From contig JAMJVX010000029.1 of assembly GCA_023558315.1 (NCBI GenBank), forward strand, positions 1-46,894: DNA of 46,894 nucleotides, in the 5' to 3' direction. A model generated the notes under the pieces. It made no database searches and was not told the DNA's origin. It saw nothing but the letters and a program-made list of their open reading frames with translations. Made by a program: the position numbers and the translations under genes. The stretch's first letter is position 1; the number at the start of each line of letters is the position of its first letter. The stretch is from Flavobacteriaceae bacterium (GTDB lineage Bacteria > Bacteroidota > Bacteroidia > Flavobacteriales > Flavobacteriaceae). Below are positions 1 to 8,492 of the stretch, one piece after another.

Positions 1-1626
1 TTTCAAAGTACCGCTACTGGATTAACTAAAAATACCAAGTATTATTTTGTAGCATACGCCACTAATAGCACAGGTACTGGCTATAGTCAAGTGCAAAGTT
101 TTACTACACTAAACGATGAAACCTCTATTTCTAAGATTAAAATAGTAGATATAAACAATCCAACCAATGAATATACAGGTACCGTAGTAGGTAGTGCAAT
201 AAACTTTACAACTAGCCATGGCACCAATACATTACCTGGAAATATTAACAAAGTGAAAATTTCAGAATTAACTATTGCAGATCAAGCATCAGTAACTTTA
301 AGTGGAACACTTTTAACATTAAGTGGAGATAGCGTAACTAATTCAATTAATATTGGCGTAGGAAAATCTCCTTCAGTTGTAAATACTACGTTAAAAGTTA
401 CTTCTAGTAATAATAACGTGCAGAATTACACTATTTCGCTTAAAAGGTTAATAAACACAAACAGTAATGTATCTTCTATAGTAGTTACAGACGGTTCAAA
501 TGATTATAGTGGGACACCAAGTGTAGGTGGCCCTATAAAATTCCCTAAATTACCTTTTGAAATAGATTCAGTAACGGTAAAAGCAATAAATATCCCTCAA
601 GGGGCTACTATGCGAATTGATGGAATTGGAGTAGTATCTACAAGTACTAAATTACGAACTAATACAAATTATAATGTAAGAGTCACAGCAGAAGATGGAA
701 CAACAGTAACAAATTATTTGGATACCAAAGTAAAAGCTGGAAAATGGGTAAGAGCTACTGCTAGTGCGAGTTGGTCTGCTAGACGCTCGCATACCTCTTT
801 AGTTTTTAATAATAAAATTTGGGTATTAGGAGGGTCTGATGCGCATGGGCGTCTAAAAAATGTTTTCTACAGCACTACAGCTTCTGGAAGTAGTTGGACG
901 AATGCAGGAAACGCTTCTTGGGAAGCGCGCAATGTACATACCTCAGTTGTCCACGATTCAAAAATGTGGGTACTTGGTGGTAGAGGAAACGGAAGTGGTG
1001 CCAGTGGTTATCTAAATGATATTTGGCAATCGTCAAATGGAAGTACTTGGACTCAAGTCACCGTATCTGGAACTCATTGGGCTGGTAGATTTGGACATGC
1101 ATCTGTAGTTTATGATAACAAAATATGGGTAATGGGAGGTAAAGGTTCAAGTAATCATTATAATGATGTATGGTATTCTTCGGATAATGGCGTAACGTGG
1201 ACACGAGCTACAAACAATGCAGGATGGAGCAAAAGGAAACGTTTTGCCGCTTTAGTTTTTGATAATAAAATGTGGATATTTGGCGGATCTGATTCTAGCA
1301 ATAGTCTTAAAAATGATGTTTGGAATTCCTCCGATGGAATTACTTGGACTCAAGTATCTACTTCTAATGCCTTTTCAAACTTAAGTAATCATTCTGCCTT
1401 AGTCTATAGAAATAAAATGTGGGTAATTGGAGGGAGTAAATCAGATGGAGCTACCAATGACGTATGGTTTTCTGATAATGGCACAAACTGGAAAAAGTTG
1501 AGCTTTTTATCTGAAGAAATATGGGGGGAGAGAGATACACACTCCACAGTAGTTTTTAATAATAAAATATTCTTAATGGGAGGATACGGTAATTCCTACA
1601 TCAAGGATGTGTGGTATTCTGATTAA
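1..1626 (+). CDS. Kelch/Asp-box beta-propeller protein, 5' partial
   Basis: The reading frame is open from the first base, so the true start lies outside the window; a GTG at 91 is only an internal codon. Visible residues 7-37 look like the end of a fibronectin type III or Ig-like domain (AYATNSTGTGYSQVQSFTTL). About two further beta-rich, Ser/Thr/Asn-rich segments follow to residue ~240. From nt ~742 to the stop there are six Kelch repeats of about 48-52 residues, each with an aromatic/hydrophobic strand and Gly-Gly (KIWVLGG, KMWVLGG, KIWVMGG, KMWIFGG, KMWVIGG, KIFLMGG). Each of the first five ends in an Asp-box-like turn such as SSDNGVTW. The strand GKWVRAT just before blade 1 matches the closing strand of the other blades, so the propeller probably closes as six blades. 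No type IX C-terminal sorting domain is seen. It is probably an exported surface protein; its function is unknown. Confidence 0.8.
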   Translation, partial: FQSTATGLTKNTKYYFVAYATNSTGTGYSQVQSFTTLNDETSISKIKIVDINNPTNEYTGTVVGSAINFTTSHGTNTLPGNINKVKISELTIADQASVTLSGTLLTLSGDSVTNSINIGVGKSPSVVNTTLKVTSSNNNVQNYTISLKRLINTNSNVSSIVVTDGSNDYSGTPSVGGPIKFPKLPFEIDSVTVKAINIPQGATMRIDGIGVVSTSTKLRTNTNYNVRVTAEDGTTVTNYLDTKVKAGKWVRATASASWSARRSHTSLVFNNKIWVLGGSDAHGRLKNVFYSTTASGSSWTNAGNASWEARNVHTSVVHDSKMWVLGGRGNGSGASGYLNDIWQSSNGSTWTQVTVSGTHWAGRFGHASVVYDNKIWVMGGKGSSNHYNDVWYSSDNGVTWTRATNNAGWSKRKRFAALVFDNKMWIFGGSDSSNSLKNDVWNSSDGITWTQVSTSNAFSNLSNHSALVYRNKMWVIGGSKSDGATNDVWFSDNGTNWKKLSFLSEEIWGERDTHSTVVFNNKIFLMGGYGNSYIKDVWYSD

Positions 1627-1629
1627 AAA

Positions 1630-2667
1630 ATGTCCTGGACAGAAAATCTCCTAAATTGGTATGAAAAGAATAAAAGAAATTTGCCGTGGAGAAGCACCAA
1701 AGACCCTTATACAATTTGGCTATCTGAAATTATCTTACAGCAAACTCGTATAGCGCAAGGATTACCTTATTTTAATAAATTTATACAGCAATATCCTACT
1801 GTTGAGGCTTTAGCTAATGCTAAGGAATCTCAAGTCTTAAAACTATGGGAAGGGCTGGGTTATTACAGTCGCGCGAGAAATATGCACTTTACAGCAAGGT
1901 ATATTACTGAAGAACTTGAAGGCGTTTTTCCTTCCGATTTCAAAAGTATTCTTACACTTAAAGGTGTAGGAGATTATACCGCTAGTGCCATTGCGTCTTT
2001 TTGCTATGATATTCCAGAACCAGTTGTTGACGGAAATGTCTATCGTTTTTTTACTCGTTTTTTTGGCATTAAAACTCCTATAAATACTTCAAAAACATTT
2101 TTAAAGTTAAAAGAAATTGGAAAAAAAATGATGCAGGACTACGCTCCTAGCATTTTTAATCAAGCAATTATGGAATTTGGAGCAAATCAATGTACTCCTA
2201 ATCCTAATTGTGAAAAATGTATCTTTATTTCAGACTGCTGGGCTTATAATAATAATTACGTTAAGGAACTCCCTACAAAAATTAAAAAGAAAAAAATTAT
2301 GCATCGATTTTTTAACTATTTAGTTTTTAATGTTAATGATGATAAAACTATATTAAAGCAGAGAGTGTCAAAAGATATATGGTATAATTTATATGAATTT
2401 CCCCTTATAGAATCGTCAAAAGCTATTACTAAACCCAAATTGATAGAAGAGCCTAGTTTTAAAAACCTTGTAAACAATACTCCATACAAAATCGCAAAAC
2501 ATAACTCTAAAGCTATAATTCATAAACTTTCACATCAAAATTTATATGTTTATTTTTGGATTATAAAAGTACCTTCGACAAATCAGCCAAGTATAAAAAT
2601 CTATCAAATTAATGAATATCCTTTTCCCGTAGTTTTAAAAAATTTTATAAAAGATTATTTTAATTAA
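1630..2667 (+). CDS. mutY: A/G-specific adenine glycosylase MutY
   Basis: Base-excision repair glycosylase that removes adenine mispaired with 8-oxoguanine. Visible features are the catalytic Glu33 in SEIILQQTR, a helix-hairpin-helix LKGVGDYTASAIASF (residues 110-124), and Asp134 in VVDGNV. A four-Cys iron-sulfur motif lies at residues 188, 194, 197 and 203, and a C-terminal NUDIX-like 8-oxoG recognition domain follows (~225-345). At 345 aa it has the normal length. The first Cys spacing is C-x5-C, where C-x6-C is the usual MutY pattern. The ATG lies 3 bases after the propeller gene's stop. It heads the mutY-ssb-gldE-gldD order known from gliding flavobacteria. Confidence 0.96.
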   Translation: MSWTENLLNWYEKNKRNLPWRSTKDPYTIWLSEIILQQTRIAQGLPYFNKFIQQYPTVEALANAKESQVLKLWEGLGYYSRARNMHFTARYITEELEGVFPSDFKSILTLKGVGDYTASAIASFCYDIPEPVVDGNVYRFFTRFFGIKTPINTSKTFLKLKEIGKKMMQDYAPSIFNQAIMEFGANQCTPNPNCEKCIFISDCWAYNNNYVKELPTKIKKKKIMHRFFNYLVFNVNDDKTILKQRVSKDIWYNLYEFPLIESSKAITKPKLIEEPSFKNLVNNTPYKIAKHNSKAIIHKLSHQNLYVYFWIIKVPSTNQPSIKIYQINEYPFPVVLKNFIKDYFN

Positions 2668-2706
2668 CTTTTTTTATCTACTTTTGGAACCTAACACATT
2701 AAAAAT

Positions 2707-3057
2707 ATGAGTGGAACTTTAAATAAAGTAATGTTAATAGGTAGACTTGGCAATGATGTCAAGATGCACTATTTTGAAAGTGGAGACTGCATAGGGAAAT
2801 TTCCATTAGCTACAGACGAGACCTATACAAATAAAAGTGGTGAAAAAATAACTAATACAGAATGGCATAATATTGTCGTTAAAAACAAAGCCGCAGAAGT
2901 ATGCGAAAAGTATTTGAAAAAAGGAGATAAAGTGTACGTAGAAGGTTTTTTGAAAACTAGAAAGTGGCAGGATGACAATAATAACGATCGTTATTCCACA
3001 GAAGTACACATCAAAGAATTTACTTTTTTAAATACCAATAAAAATAAAGAAGAATAA
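2707..3057 (+). CDS. ssb: Single-stranded DNA-binding protein, short form
   Basis: This is a 116-aa OB-fold SSB. Recognisable strands are NKVMLIGRLGNDVKMHYFES, TEWHNIVV, KYLKKGDKVYVEGFL and RKWQDDNNNDRYSTEVHIKE. Such proteins coat single-stranded DNA and recruit repair and replication partners through an acidic C-terminal tip. Here the protein stops right after the OB fold at TNKNKEE: the Gly/Gln-rich linker and the D-D-[IL]-P-F tip are absent. The stop TAA is followed directly by an in-frame TAG, and I saw no tip-coding remnant downstream. It sits 39 bases after mutY, its usual place in this group. Either this is a naturally tip-less SSB or a second SSB exists elsewhere in the genome. Confidence 0.95.
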   Translation: MSGTLNKVMLIGRLGNDVKMHYFESGDCIGKFPLATDETYTNKSGEKITNTEWHNIVVKNKAAEVCEKYLKKGDKVYVEGFLKTRKWQDDNNNDRYSTEVHIKEFTFLNTNKNKEE

Positions 3058-3153
3058 TAGAATATATTTGTTCTTCTTGATAATTCACCTTTTCTTTAAA
3101 CATCTAATTATCACATATAGTTTCAATTACGATTGTTGTATTATGATTAATTA

Positions 3154-4404
3154 ATGGTCCAAGATTTTATTATTTTATTCTTCCTACTAGTATTTTCTGG
3201 ATTAATCTCTGGATCTGAGGTAGCTTTTTTTTCTTTAAATATTCCTTCTCTAAAGAAGAATAAAGGGGCTTATATTGAAAAGATATTACAGTTACTTTCT
3301 AAACCAAAAAGGCTTTTAGCAACTATTTTAATTTCAAATAATTTTATAAATATAGGTATAGTAATTATATCTATTCCCTTAACAAATATATTATTTGAAA
3401 ATATTGAAAACGATTATCTACGGTTTTTAGTTGATGTGGGAATTGTCAGTTTTCTGATTTTATTTTTTGGAGAAATTTTACCAAAAATTTATGCAAATAA
3501 AAACAATCTTTTTTGTGCTAAATTTATGGCTTTTCCTTTGTTAATATTAGATAAATATATTCTTTTTTGGATGACCATTCCTATGAGCAAAATTACTGGA
3601 AGTGTAGAGAAAAGACTTTATAGCAAAAAGAAAATTTCTATTCAACAAATTTCTGAAGCTTTTGAACTTACTTCAAAAAAAGATACTACGTCAAAAGAAC
3701 ACGAGATTTTGCAAAAAATTACGCTATTTGGAAATATAGAAACAAAAAAAATCATGTGTCCACGGATAGATGTTTTTGCCTTATCTATTAGCCAAACAAC
3801 AGAAGAAATTATTCCAATAATCATAAAAAATGGGTATTCAAGAATCCCTGTATATCAGGATAACTTAGATACTATAAAAGGGATATTGCATATAAAAGAT
3901 TTATTGCCCAATTTATATGATAAGAATGCAGAATGGCAAAGTTATATTCAACCCCCTTACTACGTCCCTGAAAATAAAAAGTTAGATGATCTATTAAAAG
4001 AATTTCAGTTAAAGAAAAAACATTTAGCAATAGTAGTTGACGAATATGGAGGCACCTCTGGAATTATTACACTAGAAGATATTATTGAGCAAATCGTAGG
4101 TGATATTAATGATGAATTTGATACTGATAAATTGAGCAATGCTACTTATACCAAAATCAATGACAAAGTATACATCATTGATGGAAAAATAAGTCTTTTT
4201 GAAATGTATGAAATTTTAAAGATAAACAATACAGAACCTTTTGAAATTGCAAAAAAAGAAACTGAAACCTTAGCTGGGTTTATACTTGAAGTAATTAAAC
4301 GATTTCCAGACGAAGGAGAAGAAATCCAATTTCAAGATATTACATTTAAAATTCAATCTATAATTGGTAAAAGAATAAATAAAATAAAGGTTACTCTTAA
4401 ATAA
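3154..4404 (+). CDS. gldE: Gliding-motility-associated CorC/HlyC-type membrane protein GldE
   Basis: 416 aa. The N-terminal ~150 residues form a DUF21/CNNM-like transmembrane domain, including FLILFFGEILPKIYANK with the conserved GE.LPK motif. A CBS-domain pair spans ~190-315 (RIPVYQD; IVVDEYGGTSGIITLEDIIE). A CorC/HlyC transporter-associated domain spans ~325-415. In gliding Bacteroidota this paralogue, encoded just before gldD, is called GldE and is linked to gliding and type IX secretion. The start is the ATG at 3154, because the upstream ATG at 3143 is followed at once by a stop. One base separates its stop from gldD. A TATATTTG sequence at 3063-3070 could provide a promoter, but with no clear -33 element. 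Confidence 0.9.
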   Translation: MVQDFIILFFLLVFSGLISGSEVAFFSLNIPSLKKNKGAYIEKILQLLSKPKRLLATILISNNFINIGIVIISIPLTNILFENIENDYLRFLVDVGIVSFLILFFGEILPKIYANKNNLFCAKFMAFPLLILDKYILFWMTIPMSKITGSVEKRLYSKKKISIQQISEAFELTSKKDTTSKEHEILQKITLFGNIETKKIMCPRIDVFALSISQTTEEIIPIIIKNGYSRIPVYQDNLDTIKGILHIKDLLPNLYDKNAEWQSYIQPPYYVPENKKLDDLLKEFQLKKKHLAIVVDEYGGTSGIITLEDIIEQIVGDINDEFDTDKLSNATYTKINDKVYIIDGKISLFEMYEILKINNTEPFEIAKKETETLAGFILEVIKRFPDEGEEIQFQDITFKIQSIIGKRINKIKVTLK

Positions 4405-4405
4405 C

Positions 4406-4948
4406 ATGAAATATATTCTTTTAGTTTTTTTAGTTGTTGTTTCATGCCAACAATATACTCCTAAACCTAAAGCGTTTTTAAATCTAGATTATAAAACTAC
4501 CACATATAAATTATATAAAAAAAATAGGTGTCCCTTTTCATTTGAGGTAAATTCTACTAGTGAAATAGCTTTTAAAAAGAGTTGTTCTTTTGAGGTTAAT
4601 TACTCTAAAATGAAAGCGACCCTATATATATCTTACATTCCTGTAAAAAAAAATATTGATTCACTAATTAATGATGCGTATCAAATACCAATGAATCATG
4701 TAATTAAGGCTGAAGAAATTTTAGAACATCCTTATGAAAATAATTTAAAGAAAGTATATGGGATGTTATTTTCAGTTACTGGAAATGCCGCTTCTCACAA
4801 ACAATTTTATGTTACGGATAGTGTAAACCATTTTATAAATGGGTCTTTATATTTTTATACTAAACCTAATTATGATTCGCTAATTCCAGCGATAGAATAT
4901 ATTGAAAAAGATATGATTAAGTTTATAGAAAGTTTAGATTGGAACTAA
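4406..4948 (+). CDS. gldD: Gliding motility lipoprotein GldD
   Basis: 180 aa with a lipoprotein signal: MKYILLVFLVVVSC gives a lipobox with Cys14, so the protein should be anchored in the envelope. The mature part begins with the family-typical PKPKAFLNLDY, then CPFSFEVN, and later GNAASHKQFYVTDS and HFINGSLYF, which match GldD. GldD is needed for gliding in Flavobacterium, and its family is tied to the type IX secretion apparatus; the biochemical role is not established. It is placed one base after gldE and is almost certainly co-transcribed with it. It converges on nadK with only two bases between the stops. Confidence 0.92.
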   Translation: MKYILLVFLVVVSCQQYTPKPKAFLNLDYKTTTYKLYKKNRCPFSFEVNSTSEIAFKKSCSFEVNYSKMKATLYISYIPVKKNIDSLINDAYQIPMNHVIKAEEILEHPYENNLKKVYGMLFSVTGNAASHKQFYVTDSVNHFINGSLYFYTKPNYDSLIPAIEYIEKDMIKFIESLDWN

Positions 4949-4950
4949 AG

Positions 4951-5844
4951 CTAAATCGTCATATTTCTATTATCTACTCCCCACAAAAGTTTTCCTTTTA
5001 GTTTTTTATAAAAATCTTCATTTTTAAATTCTATAGTTGAAATTACAAAAGGGGCTTTTTTAATTATAAATTCTTTATTATTCTCAATTGAAAAAATTCT
5101 AGAATCCATAGAAAAAGAATATTTTTTTGCATTTCCTTTTATGATAATTTTTAATTCTGTCTCTTCTGGTATGACCAACGGTCTAACATTCAAATTATGA
5201 GGAGAAATAGGCGTTAAAACTATCCCTTTTGTTTCAGGGCTTAGTATTGGTCCGCCACTGCTTAAAGAATATCCTGTTGAACCTGTTGCCGTAGCAATAA
5301 TTAAACCATCTGCCCAATAAGTAGTTAAAAATTTATTATTTAATTCAATGTGAATTGAAATGAGAGAAGTTGTATGTTCTCTATTAAATGCAACCTCATT
5401 AAGTGCATAGGGGAACTTCATTAAAGGTTGAATTGATGAAGGGGCTTTAATTTGAAATAAAGAGCGTTTTATGATATTATAATCTTTATTATAAATGTTT
5501 CCCATCCCTTCTTTAATCGCTTTCTTTTGAAAACTTGTTAAAAAACCTAATCTTCCAACATTTATACCTATTATAGGGATGTTTGTATCTTTAACATAAA
5601 TAATTGATTGCAATAAGGTACCATCTCCTCCAATTGAAATAAAATAATCAATCCCCTTCGCGACTAAATCCACTTCTTTATCAAAAATATCTACTTGACT
5701 TCCTACTTGTTTTTTGGCAATAGATTCAAGATTTTCATCTACCATTAAATAATGATTGTTCTCAATAATATTATTTATTATCTCTTCTACATAAATCTTG
5801 GATTCATGTAATTTAAAAGGGCAAAATAGAGCGAATTTTAACAT
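4951..5844 (-). CDS. nadK: NAD kinase
   Basis: Phosphorylates NAD to NADP in the cytosol. The 297-aa protein has the signature SIGGDGTLLQS (GGDG at residues 72-75), the second family motif around NRE..TTSLISI, and ATATGSTGYSLSSGGP, which forms the NAD-binding and catalytic region. This is followed by LTPISPHNLNVRPLVIPE, typical of NadK. Length and order of motifs fit the family. It is transcribed alone or as a distal gene after tamL, 44 bases downstream of that stop. A -7 box TATATTTG (5856-5863) lies only 11 bases before the ATG. Confidence 0.97.
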   Translation of the reverse strand: MLKFALFCPFKLHESKIYVEEIINNIIENNHYLMVDENLESIAKKQVGSQVDIFDKEVDLVAKGIDYFISIGGDGTLLQSIIYVKDTNIPIIGINVGRLGFLTSFQKKAIKEGMGNIYNKDYNIIKRSLFQIKAPSSIQPLMKFPYALNEVAFNREHTTSLISIHIELNNKFLTTYWADGLIIATATGSTGYSLSSGGPILSPETKGIVLTPISPHNLNVRPLVIPEETELKIIIKGNAKKYSFSMDSRIFSIENNKEFIIKKAPFVISTIEFKNEDFYKKLKGKLLWGVDNRNMTI

Positions 5845-5855
5845 AAGTTATGGAA

Positions 5856-5863
5856 CAAATATA
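5856..5863 (-). promoter_or_regulatory. Putative -7 box of nadK (TATATTTG)
   Basis: The minus strand reads TATATTTG, matching the Bacteroidota sigma-A -7 consensus TAnnTTTG, in the 44-base gap between tamL and nadK. No TTG was found at the usual distance for a -33 element. The box ends 11 bases from the ATG, which would give a very short leader. Confidence 0.4.
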
Positions 5864-5888
5864 GGTAGTTATTTTAATATTGATAAAT

Positions 5889-8432
5889 TTAAAAAGGATA
5901 ATTTATACCTATATTTAAAACAGAATTATTAAAACTAGTATTTGTAAAGAATCTCTTTTCTGGTATTAAAGTCGGATCATATATTTTAAATCCTAAATCT
6001 AATCTAAGGAGCACAAAACTAAAATCAAATCTAATTCCTAATCCACTACCAATAGCCAATTCCGATAAATCTTGAAATCCATCAAAGTTTGAAGCTGGGT
6101 CTATATCGTTATTCTGAAAATTCCAAATATTTCCTACATCCACAAACATTGCCCCCTTAATTCTTTTAAAAATCGGATATCTATATTCTGCATTAAATGC
6201 CAACTTGAAATTTGCTTCATTAAACTCTCTATAATTTTTTATAGTCCCTGGACCTAATCTATAAACTTGCCATGCTCTATTATCATTTGACCCTCCCGCA
6301 AAATAAGATTCTGTAAACGGAATAGTACTTGCATTTCCAAAAGGGAAAGCAAGCCCTAAGAAGAAACGAAATGCCAAAGTTTGATGTAAATCAATACTCA
6401 AATTTTTAATAAAATCAAATTCTGTTTTTATATACTGAGAATGTTCTATCCCAAAATATTCATAATAGCCCCTTGCATTTTTTGGTTTGTTAATCAAACT
6501 ACTATAGAGGGACAATAGGTTTCCTGCCAATTCTAATTCTAACCTAATTTGTTGAAAATCATTGTCTAACAAATTAAATTTCTTTTTATTAAAATAAGAA
6601 AAGGAGACTGCTGATATTATATTATTAGCGATAACTCTTTGTCTTCGTTTTTCTATATTATCAATAATATTATAATCAGTAACATTTACAATATTATCTC
6701 TTCCTAAAAGAACTTGTTGGGTGAAATCATTCACCCCATCTGGTTTTCGAAGGTTATCATCATCATCATTAGAAAACTTAGAATAATCATTAAAGTCCTT
6801 ATATTTTTGATAAATAGAATTTACTCTATCATAGGTGTTCCTATATATATTAAAATAATTAGAAGCATTTCTATTACTAATTAATTCAAAATCAAGCCAT
6901 TTTAAGCTAAATGTATTTGAGGGTGTAAATTGCCAATTATATTGAATTGCGGTATTTAAGTATAATCTATCTAATCCTACATTTTTTTGAAATGAAGTCC
7001 CTAATAAAAATTCTGTACTCTTTTTTTTATTACTTAATCCTGCTGACCTATTAAAATCTAAAAAGAAAATTCTAGGCAGAAAAAGTTTTGTGTCCACACC
7101 ATATTCATATAGGTTAAAAAACTGCGTTTCACTTTCAATATTTGGAGAATAACCTAAGTTCCCTCTTGCTGTTATTTCAAATGTTTCATTTCCACCAAAA
7201 ACATTTCTCGCCATACCCGATACTCCTAAATAGAATCCTATAGTTTGAATATTAGAATGTATCCCATCTAAATCAAAATTTAAAGAATAGCGTTCTCTAG
7301 ATTTCAAATACACTGAAGTTATCAATCCGTGGTCATCTTTTGGGTCTATTTCATAGATAATGTTTGTTGATTTAAAACTTCTTGTATTTAGAAAAAACTG
7401 ATATATATCATTCCGTAGCTCATTCGTATAAACATTTCCTTTTCTGACTGGAATATTATATAAAAGCTTGGGTTTATATGCTAAGTTCTCTTTGTAATAA
7501 ATCTCTAAATCTTTATAAAGAGTATCTAAAAAAGCAGTATTGTTACTCTCTTGAAAGGGATTTTCAATGAATAGTTTAACCTTGTTAATTTTATAAAGAT
7601 TATAAGGACTTTCAATCACTGTATCTCCAGTTACTGTCTGCTTTGGTGAAATATTTACTTGAACAGGGATTTTATATCTGTTTTCTATACTATCTAATTC
7701 TAAATTAAATTGTATACTGCTTTTCTGAAACCCATACCCCCCATTCTGCTTAATTAAATCTACTATTCTTTGTCTCTCCTTCTGGAAATCTGATGCATTA
7801 AATGGCTTCCCTTTTGCTAAATATGATTTTGAAATATTTTCTTTATATAGCGGAATTAATTCTGGAGAATCAATTTTATAAGAAATACTATCTAAATAAT
7901 ATAATTTATTCGTTTTTATATTATAGTTTACTTCTGTTTTATTTTTTATTGTATCTATATTAGAATCAACTTCTACATCAAAATATCCTCTGTTTTTGTA
8001 ATATATTTCTACTCTTTTTCTTGTAATTTCAACATCTCTATTTGTAATAATTGAAGGGGGTTCGCCTATGTCTTTTATCCAATTATTGAAATTTACTCGC
8101 TGTTGTTTTATTTTAACAAGTTGTTTTTTTGAAAAAAAACGTTCCCATTTTTTTCTTCTATTAATCTTCTTATCTAACCAATTGTCAAATAAAGAATCAG
8201 GATTTGTCTCTGCCAGATTATAGATATTAAACTTCCATGGAATACCTAAAATAAACGAATTAGGTTTTTTTGCTGAAATAGCTTCTATATCATTTTTAAT
8301 TAAATTATTATTCTCTATAAAATTATTTTTTAAGAGTAATTTTTTATCATTATGCAAGTTTTTTACCCCTGCACATGAGTAAAACAAAATAATTGAAATA
8401 AATAAGGTTGTATTTGTTTTAAAAAAATTCAA
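5889..8432 (-). CDS. tamL: TamL-type outer-membrane assembly lipoprotein (BamA/TamA superfamily)
   Basis: 847 aa from the chosen TTG start at 8432. The N-terminus NFFKTNTTLFISIILFYSC AG is a lipoprotein signal with the Cys in FYSCAG. POTRA-like beta/alpha modules follow (~residues 140-380), then a C-terminal surface-antigen (D15) beta-barrel containing ESYFAGGSNDNRAW, a classical Omp85 barrel motif, and ending in a terminal Phe (NIGINYPF). In Bacteroidota the TamA homologue is a lipoprotein called TamL and pairs with TamB in outer-membrane biogenesis; no tamB is in this window. The longer frame opens at 8492 but would begin upstream of the promoter at 8463-8492 and lie inside the neighbouring gene. 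TTG 8432 places a normal signal peptide at the very N-terminus, so I prefer it. Confidence 0.85.
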   Translation of the reverse strand: MNFFKTNTTLFISIILFYSCAGVKNLHNDKKLLLKNNFIENNNLIKNDIEAISAKKPNSFILGIPWKFNIYNLAETNPDSLFDNWLDKKINRRKKWERFFSKKQLVKIKQQRVNFNNWIKDIGEPPSIITNRDVEITRKRVEIYYKNRGYFDVEVDSNIDTIKNKTEVNYNIKTNKLYYLDSISYKIDSPELIPLYKENISKSYLAKGKPFNASDFQKERQRIVDLIKQNGGYGFQKSSIQFNLELDSIENRYKIPVQVNISPKQTVTGDTVIESPYNLYKINKVKLFIENPFQESNNTAFLDTLYKDLEIYYKENLAYKPKLLYNIPVRKGNVYTNELRNDIYQFFLNTRSFKSTNIIYEIDPKDDHGLITSVYLKSRERYSLNFDLDGIHSNIQTIGFYLGVSGMARNVFGGNETFEITARGNLGYSPNIESETQFFNLYEYGVDTKLFLPRIFFLDFNRSAGLSNKKKSTEFLLGTSFQKNVGLDRLYLNTAIQYNWQFTPSNTFSLKWLDFELISNRNASNYFNIYRNTYDRVNSIYQKYKDFNDYSKFSNDDDDNLRKPDGVNDFTQQVLLGRDNIVNVTDYNIIDNIEKRRQRVIANNIISAVSFSYFNKKKFNLLDNDFQQIRLELELAGNLLSLYSSLINKPKNARGYYEYFGIEHSQYIKTEFDFIKNLSIDLHQTLAFRFFLGLAFPFGNASTIPFTESYFAGGSNDNRAWQVYRLGPGTIKNYREFNEANFKLAFNAEYRYPIFKRIKGAMFVDVGNIWNFQNNDIDPASNFDGFQDLSELAIGSGLGIRFDFSFVLLRLDLGFKIYDPTLIPEKRFFTNTSFNNSVLNIGINYPF

Positions 8433-8462
8433 TTTTTTAGTAACGTTGCAAAAATTAACTAG

Positions 8463-8492
8463 CAAAGGTAAGCCAATATATATGATTAACAA
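8463..8492 (-). promoter_or_regulatory. Putative tamL promoter (TTG -19 bp- TACCTTTG)
   Basis: On the minus strand TTG (8490-8492) is followed after 19 bases by TACCTTTG (8463-8470), a complete Bacteroidota-type -33/-7 pair. Transcription would start around 8457, about 25 bases before the TTG start of tamL. The -33 triplet and part of the spacer lie inside the first codons of the divergent methyltransferase gene. Confidence 0.55.
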
